Assembly (NCBI GenBank): GCA_963734025.1 | Contig: CAVTFR010000015.1 | Span: 186,001 to 250,000 of the forward strand | DNA length: 64,000 bases | Direction: 5' to 3' | Origin: JACVRW01 sp963734025 | Lineage (GTDB): Bacteria > Actinomycetota > Thermoleophilia > Solirubrobacterales > Thermoleophilaceae | In this document: positions 58,707-64,000 of the stretch, piece by piece | How the letters are laid out: each line of letters starts with the position of its first letter | Numbering within the stretch: the first letter of the stretch is position 1 | Translations under genes and position numbers: made by a program | Notes under the pieces: model-generated | Told to the model about the DNA's origin: nothing | The model's input: the letters and a program-made list of their open reading frames with translations, nothing else | Databases searched by the model: none

Positions 58707-59635
58707 GACGCGTGCTCTCCCCTCGGCTCTCGGAGGGTCAGCGAGATGGCGATCAGAAGCAGGGCGCCTTGCGCGATCAGCTGCTCCGACGATGAGAAGC
58801 CCCAGAGGATCAGGCCGTTCGTCAGGGTGCCCAGGATCAGGCTGCCGAGCAGGGCGCCGACGACGCTTCCCTGCCCACCGAAGAGCCGCGTGCCGCCGAT
58901 CACGACGGCGGCGATCACTATGAGCAGGTCCTGCTCACCCAGTGTGTAAGTGGCCCCCTGGAGGCGACCGGTATAGAGGACGCCGGCGAGGGCGGCCGAG
59001 GCGCCGCTCAGAACGAGCACGGCGAAGCGGATCCGATCGACGCGGATACCCGCCACGCGCGCGGCACTCGCGCTATCGCCCGTCGCGACCACGTGCGCGC
59101 CGAAGCGGGTGTGGCGGAACGCGAACTGCCCGAGCACAACCGCGCCCAGGGCCCAGAACGCCAGCCCGGGGATGGGGCCGACGTCCCCGGACCCGAACAC
59201 GTTTACAAAGCTGTCGTTGGCGACCGCGACCGCCTGTAGGTCGGTGATCGTGCGCGCCAGGCCGGCAACGATGCCCAACGAAGCCAGCGTGACGAGGAAG
59301 GACGGGAGTCGCAGGACCGTCACGAAGAAGCCGTTCATCGCTCCGACGCAGAGGCCGACGCCAAGCCCGGCCCCGACGGCAAGCGCGATGTCCTCGGTCT
59401 GGAGCACCTTGGCGGTCACAAGCGCGGACAAGGCGACCACGGACCCCAGCGAGAGGTCGATCTCGCCGACGCTGAGCACGAAGACCACCGCGACGGCCAT
59501 CACCGTCACGGGCGCCGTCTGGCGGACGATGTTGAGGAGGTTGGTCTCGCTGGTGAAGCCGTCGTCCCCCAGCACGATCGCGAAGAATGCAAACAGCAGG
59601 AGGAACGCCGCGAAGACGAGGTAGGTCCGGGACAA
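58703..59635 (-). CDS. Sugar-type ABC transporter permease (RbsC-like)
   Basis: The 310-residue membrane protein has about eight to ten helices and the family signature stretches VVFVLSVGEIDLSLGSVVALSA, GLGVGLCVGAMNGFFVTVLRLPSFLVTLASLGIVAGLAR and VVIGGTRLFGGQGSVVGALLGSLILGTLTNGLILWG. It forms the pore of a ribose/xylose-type importer. It sits between the ATPase and binding-protein genes on one transcript. Confidence 0.93.
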   Translation of the reverse strand: MSRTYLVFAAFLLLFAFFAIVLGDDGFTSETNLLNIVRQTAPVTVMAVAVVFVLSVGEIDLSLGSVVALSALVTAKVLQTEDIALAVGAGLGVGLCVGAMNGFFVTVLRLPSFLVTLASLGIVAGLARTITDLQAVAVANDSFVNVFGSGDVGPIPGLAFWALGAVVLGQFAFRHTRFGAHVVATGDSASAARVAGIRVDRIRFAVLVLSGASAALAGVLYTGRLQGATYTLGEQDLLIVIAAVVIGGTRLFGGQGSVVGALLGSLILGTLTNGLILWGFSSSEQLIAQGALLLIAISLTLREPRGEHAS

Positions 59636-59640
59636 GCGCT

Positions 59641-60799
59641 CTACCGGCCGAGCGCCTTCATCACGCTCGCCGGTGGTTCCCGGTTGAGCGACTTGCGGTA
59701 GCCCTCGACGAGGTTTGACCTCGTGATCGTGAGCGCCGGCACGACGACGAAGGGAGGAGCCCGCTTGCCGAGCAGTCCGTAGCCCGCGGACCGCGCCATC
59801 GCCCGGCCGAGCTGGTGTGCGCGGTCGGCGATCAGCGCGAACGTGTGCCCGTGGTCGGCCATGTCGAGTGAGAGCGGCTCGTCGAGGTCGAGACTGACGA
59901 TCTTCGTGGTGGTGTTGCCGTTCGCCCGCAGCGCGGCGAGCACGCCGTCCCCGGGCGGCTGCGAGAACGTGACGTAGACGCCCTCGAGGGCAGGGTGCTT
60001 GGCCAGCATGCCGTTGGCCTGCTCCTGCGCCTGGTTCGGATCGGCGATCCCCTGCCTGGCGACGACGTCGATGCGCGGGTAGTTCGCCGTGATCGTCTTG
60101 AGGAACGCCAGGTCACGCTGGTTCGCGACGAACGAGTTGGCGTCCCGGAAGAAGTACCCAACCTCCCCCTGGCCTCCCACGGCCGCAGCAAGCGCGTCCG
60201 CCGCGCGCTTGCCCATGTCAAAGAGGTCGTCGGTCACGACGTTGACGTAGTCGCGGTCGTACTCCATCCCGCGCGGACGATTGGAAAGCAGGACGATCTC
60301 CGTTCCCTGCCGTGCCACCTGTTTGTAAGCAGGTGCGGTGATGACCGGATCGACCGGCAAGGTGAGCATGACGTCCGGCTTCTTCGCCGCAACGGTCTCG
60401 ATGTCGGCCCTCTGCTTCGCCGGATCGAAGCCCGCGCTCGTTTCTGCCACAACCCGAATGCCGAGCCGCTGGAACTCGTCACTCGCGCCGGCCGTGACCG
60501 CCTCGGTGAAGTCCGAGTCCTCATGCCAGACGAGCACCGCGGTGTGGTCCCCCGCCCGGATCATCGCGACGTCGTGCGAGCTGAGCGTGAGTGCGCTCGC
60601 CGGCTCGGCCCGTTCGCCGTTGGGACCGCGCGTGGTGCCAAGCGCCTTCGAAGGCTGGATCGGCGCGTCCTCACCGGTCGTGCGCGGGCGTGCTCTCGCA
60701 GGAGAGAAACACGCTTGCGACGGCAAACCCGCCCATCACGATCGCGACCAGACCGAGGGTCCCGTGAGCGCGCCGAGGCCGGCTCCGGCTCTTGATCAC
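59641..60799 (-). CDS. Sugar-type ABC substrate-binding lipoprotein, apparent frameshift near the signal peptide
   Basis: The mature domain (HTAVLVWHEDSDFTEAVTAGASDEFQRLGIRVV, LPVDPVITAPAYKQVARQGTEIVLLSNRP, VVTDDLFDMGKRAADALAAAVGG) is a Peripla_BP_4-type sugar-binding protein. In its own frame it lacks a signal. In the neighbouring frame a GTG at 60799 starts IKSRSRPRRAHGTLGLVAIVMGGFAVASVFLSCESTP, a lipoprotein-type signal. Removing one base from the GGG at 60686-60688 joins them. A sequence error is the simplest reading. It is divergent from the four-GAF kinase. Confidence 0.8.
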
Positions 60800-60843
60800 A
60801 CAGTCCGCATCCGAGTCTGGTGGCAATTCTCACAAGTCTTGGC

Positions 60844-60849
60844 TAGCCT
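60844..60849 (+). promoter_or_regulatory. -10 hexamer TAGCCT for the four-GAF kinase
   Basis: TAGCCT ends 6 bases before the GTG at 60856. It supports that GTG as the true start of the kinase even though the frame is broken downstream. No ribosome binding site is seen. Confidence 0.45.
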
Positions 60850-60855
60850 CGCGGC

Positions 60856-63800
60856 GTGACCACGGCCGTCCGCGGGCGGCGGCGCGCCTTGAGCGCCGAA
60901 CTTGCGCTCGCCTTTCTTGCGGGCGCCGTGGCATTCGCACTCGTGGGCTGGGCGGTCGCCGTAATCGAGTCGGGCGTCCTGGACCTCCTGCTGGCCGTGG
61001 CGCTCTTGGGCGCCTTCCTTAGGGCTCACCCGCCTCGCCGACGTCGCCTACGCCATTCCCGCTCGCGATGGCGACTGTCCTCGCGTACGACTGGTACTAC
61101 GTCCCGCCAGTCCACGACCACGACTTCCCAGACTCGGAGAACCTCGCGGTTCTGGTCGTCTACTTCGCCCTCGCGGTCGTGATCGGCCAGGTCGCCTCAC
61201 GAGCGGGCCGCCGTGCGGCCGTCTCCGACGCTGCCCGCGATGAACTGGCGGAAGAGCAGGCCGCCCTTCGTCGAATAGCCACGCTGGTCGCGCGCGGTGT
61301 GCCGCCCCCCGAGGTGTTCGCTGCAGTCGCGCGCGAAGCTGGGCAGTTGCTCCGGGTCGACGTGATGCACATCGGCCAGTACGAGGCCGACGACACGGTG
61401 ACAGGGGTTGCCGGCTGGAGTGCGGCAGGTGACCACATGCCGGTCGGCACGCGAGTGAGCGTAGATGGCGAGAACGTCACGGCGCTCGTGCTGCGAACGG
61501 GACGGCCCGCACGAGTGGACTCGTACGAAGGAGCCTCCGACCCGATCGGCGCCAGGCTTCGGGAGCTCGGTGTCCGCTCGTCGGTCGGCGCCCCGATCGT
61601 CGTGGACGGGCGGCTGTGGGGCGTAGCTATCGCGTCGTCGAAGCACGAGGAGCCGTTTCTGCCGGAGACCGAGTCGAGAATCGCCGGCTTCACCGAGCTC
61701 CTGGCGACGGCGATCTCAAACGCCGAAGCACGGATCCAGATGTCACGACTCGCGGACGAGCAGGTGGCACTGCGACGGGTCGCCACACTGGTGGCGCAGG
61801 GCGCCGCGCCCGCCAGCCTGTTCGCGGTAGTCGCCGAGCAGGTCGCGCGCGTTCTGGACGTTCCCCTCGTGAGCATCCTGCGGAACGAGGATGATGGCAC
61901 CGCGACTGAGCGCGCGAGCGTCTCCCCCCAGGGAACGATGTTCCGGATCGGAACTCGCTGGTCGCTCGAGGGAACGAACGTCGTGGCCCAGGTCCGCGAC
62001 TCCGGCCGGCCGGCTCGCATCGACGACTACAGCGGGCTGACGGGACCGATCGCCGAGGCCGTTCGGCGAGTCGGAATTCGCTCGACGGTCGGTATTCCCA
62101 TCCCCGTCGCCGGCCGACCTTGGGGAGCGATGGTGGTTTCGTCGGACGAGCCCGAGCCACTTCCTCGCGACATCGAGGATCGCCTGGCCGACTTCACCGA
62201 GCTCGTCGCGACGGCCATCGGCAATAGCGAGGCGCGTGAGGAAGTCCAACGGCTCGCCGACGAGCAGGCGGCGTTGCGGCGTGTGGCGACACTCGTGGCG
62301 CAGGCCGTCCCATCGAGCGAGCTGTTCCATGCCGTCGCGCGCGAGGTCGGCACGCTTCTCCGAGCCGATTTCTCTGGACTGATCCGCTACGAGGACGGCG
62401 CCACGGTCGCCCCCTTGGCGACCTGGGCCGCGGTGGGCGCGCATCCCCCCGTGCCCGATCGCTGGCCCATCGAGCCAGGAGATCCCGCGGTGATGATCGC
62501 GGAAACGCGCCAGCCCGCACGGGTCGAAAACTGGGCGAGCGTTCCAGGGCCGATCGCTGCGGTCGTCCGGGACGAGCTCGGGGTGAGCTCGTCGGTCGGC
62601 TGTCCGATCGTGGTCGAAGGAAAGTTGTGGGGCGCCCTGGCCGTCCACTCGAAGCAGAGCGCGCCGCTGCCGCCGGACGCGGAGTCGCGCGTTGCCCAGT
62701 TCGTCGACCTCGTGGCCACGTCGATCGCCAACGCCGAGGCGCGCGCGGAGGTAGAGCGGCTCGCGGCGGAGCAGGAGGGGCTGCGGAGGGTCGCGACACT
62801 GGTCGCAGAGGGGGCGTCGCCTACCGCTGTCTTCGACGCCGTCGCCGCTGAGATGGAGAGGTTGCTGGACACAGACCAGGTGGCGCTAGCCCGCTACGAG
62901 CCTGGCGAGGAGATCACCGTTGTCGCACACCGCGGACCGAGCGCGGAGCGACTTCCACCCGGCTCGCGCGTGAGCCACGAGGGCGACAACGTGACCTCGA
63001 TCGTACGGCGCACTGAGCGGCCCGCACGGCTGGAGCATTACGAGTGGGCAGGCGGCGACATCGCCCAGCTGGTTCGCGACGCGGGTGTGCGCGCGAGCGT
63101 CGGGGTGCCGGTGGTCGTCGACGGGCGGGTCTGGGGCGTCACCGTCGCGAATTGGAGAGACGAGGACGGACCGCCGGCCGACACCGAGGAGCGTATGGCT
63201 CAGTTTGCCGAGCTGCTCGACACCGCGATCGCGAACGCCGACAGCCGCGCCGAGCTGGTGGCGTCACGCGCGAGACTGGTGGCGGCGTCCGACGCGGCGC
63301 GCCGGCGTTTCGAGCGCGATCTCCATGACGGGGTCCAGCAGCGGCTGGTGACGCTTTCGCTCGAGCTGCGCAGCGCGGAGGCGCTCGCGCCGCCGGAGCA
63401 CAACAGGCTCGCCGAACAGCTGGCGCGCCTTGGGCAGGGGCTCGCCGAAACGCTCGACGACCTGCGCGAGCTGTCACGCGGCATCCACCCGGCGGTCCTC
63501 TCCAGGGGTGGGCTCGTTCCCGCTCTGAGTGTGCTGGCGCGCCGCTCGGCGGTTCCTGTACAGCTCGACCTGGCAATTGAGCAGCGGCTCACCGAACAGG
63601 TGGAGGTGGGGGCGTACTACGTCGTCTCGGAGGCTCTCACCAATGCGACAAAGCACGCCCGCGCCACGAAGGTGGACGTTCACGCACGGGCACGAGATGG
63701 TGTGCTCGAGCTCACGATCGACGATGACGGTGTCGGCGGAGCGGATCCGGCGCGCGGGTCCGGGCTGACCGGGCTGTTCGACCGCGTCGAGGCGCTCGGC

Positions 63801-63869
63801 GGCACCATCTTGATCGCGAGTCCGCCGGGAAGGGGAACCTCGCTGCGTATCGAGCTCGCGCTCGAGTAG
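60856..63869 (+). CDS. Sensor histidine kinase with four GAF domains; two apparent frameshifts in the membrane part
   Basis: From the ATG at 61068 the frame gives 933 residues: a last membrane helix, four GAF modules (about 75-215, 245-385, 405-555, 575-725), HisKA_3 with RRRFERDLHDGVQQR (H753) and HATPase_c (DDDGVGGADPARGSGL). The modules are similar, each opening with an AALRRVATLVA-like linker, so they arose by duplication. Upstream, the GTG at 60856 begins a matching membrane domain (AELALAFLAGAVAFALVGWAVAVIESGVLDLLLAVALLG). It continues as GLTRLADVAYAIP then FPLAMATVLAYDWYYVPP after two +1 slips near 61014-61020 and 61058-61060. The partner regulator is not in the window. Confidence 0.85.
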
Positions 63870-63882
63870 AGGTGTACTCGGG

Positions 63883-64000
63883 TCAGTCGCGCCTGTCGCA
63901 GACGAGCACCTCTGTCCGGTAGGGGACAGTCACGGGGCCGTTCGCGGCGAGCTCGCGCGCGGCTGCGACGACCCGCGCACGCTCGTCCGCCGGCCTCGAC
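63883..64000 (-). CDS. C-terminal end of a probable SAM-dependent methyltransferase
   Basis: Only the last 38 residues are visible: SRPADERARVVAAARELAANGPVTVPYRTEVLVCDRRD, followed by a TGA at 63883. The ending VTVPYRTEVLVC resembles the final strands of class I methyltransferases. The rest lies beyond the right edge. It converges with the kinase gene. Confidence 0.5.
   Translation of the reverse strand, partial: SRPADERARVVAAARELAANGPVTVPYRTEVLVCDRRD

Noticed and set aside
1..64000. CRISPR arrays, tRNA/rRNA genes, transposases or phage genes
   Set aside because: I looked for regular short repeats with unique spacers, cloverleaf-like segments and integrase or transposase motifs and found none; a covariance-model scan would be needed to exclude small RNAs.

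Overview
The window is about 70% G+C and is packed with genes on both strands, with many GTGA/ATGA stop-start overlaps. Its gene content points to a high-GC Gram-positive actinobacterium: WS/DGAT acyltransferase, MurT/GatD, group 1h-type [NiFe]-hydrogenase, DivIVA-domain protein, RNase Y, LL-diaminopimelate aminotransferase and two-component kinases with HisKA_3 domains. The mix of DapL, RNase Y and short leaderless promoters makes me favour the class Thermoleophilia (Solirubrobacterales or a relative). That is an inference from gene content, not from a phylogenetic marker.

Layout. 1-7.75 kb: end of a secreted protein, a sensor kinase, YbaK, WS/DGAT, DNA polymerase IV, two tiny ORFs divergent from a TetR regulator, and a Crp-like regulator. 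7.8-22.05 kb: one long plus-strand operon that carries both subunits of a high-affinity uptake [NiFe]-hydrogenase (Hhy, group 1h-type) and a complete maturation set: HypC, a second HypC-like protein, HypD, HypE, HypA, HypB, HypF and a C-terminal endopeptidase. It also carries five accessory proteins of unknown role and a double-SIS protein. This operon would let the cell scavenge atmospheric H2. 22-29.3 kb: housekeeping and stress genes (SDR, CrtC-like, PdxH, MarR, OsmC, LLM oxidoreductase, GNAT, LysR). 29.4-31.1 kb: an orphan, damaged kdpA. 31-40.3 kb: DivIVA-domain protein, thioredoxin-TPR, cyclophilin, HAD phosphatase, and a cell-wall cluster (glutamine amidotransferase, DagK, MurT, methyltransferase, GatD). 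40.3-57.9 kb: a type IV pilus/secretion ATPase and a conserved housekeeping block (hflX, dapL, dapF, miaA, miaB, rny, recX, recA). This block is interrupted by a siderophore-binding lipoprotein, a degenerate GGDEF protein and a giant coiled-coil protein with a MshEN c-di-GMP-type domain. 58-64 kb: a sugar-type ABC importer divergent from a four-GAF sensor kinase.

Two patterns cut across the window. First, many genes have a TANNNT -10 hexamer 6-8 bases before the start codon and no Shine-Dalgarno sequence, which suggests widespread leaderless transcription. Two divergent pairs share overlapping -10 elements inside 19- and 26-bp gaps. Second, at least five genes contain six single-base insertions, most in C runs, that break otherwise good reading frames. 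This looks more like sequence error than biology, whereas the kdpA lesion (about 80 bases lost) does not fit that pattern.

The best candidates for undescribed biology are the degenerate GGDEF plus MshEN-coiled-coil pair (48.4-52.7 kb), the hydrogenase accessory genes with the double-SIS protein, the triple repeat inserted in HypE, and a DapF in which both catalytic cysteines are serine. I saw no rRNA, tRNA, CRISPR array, insertion sequence or prophage.
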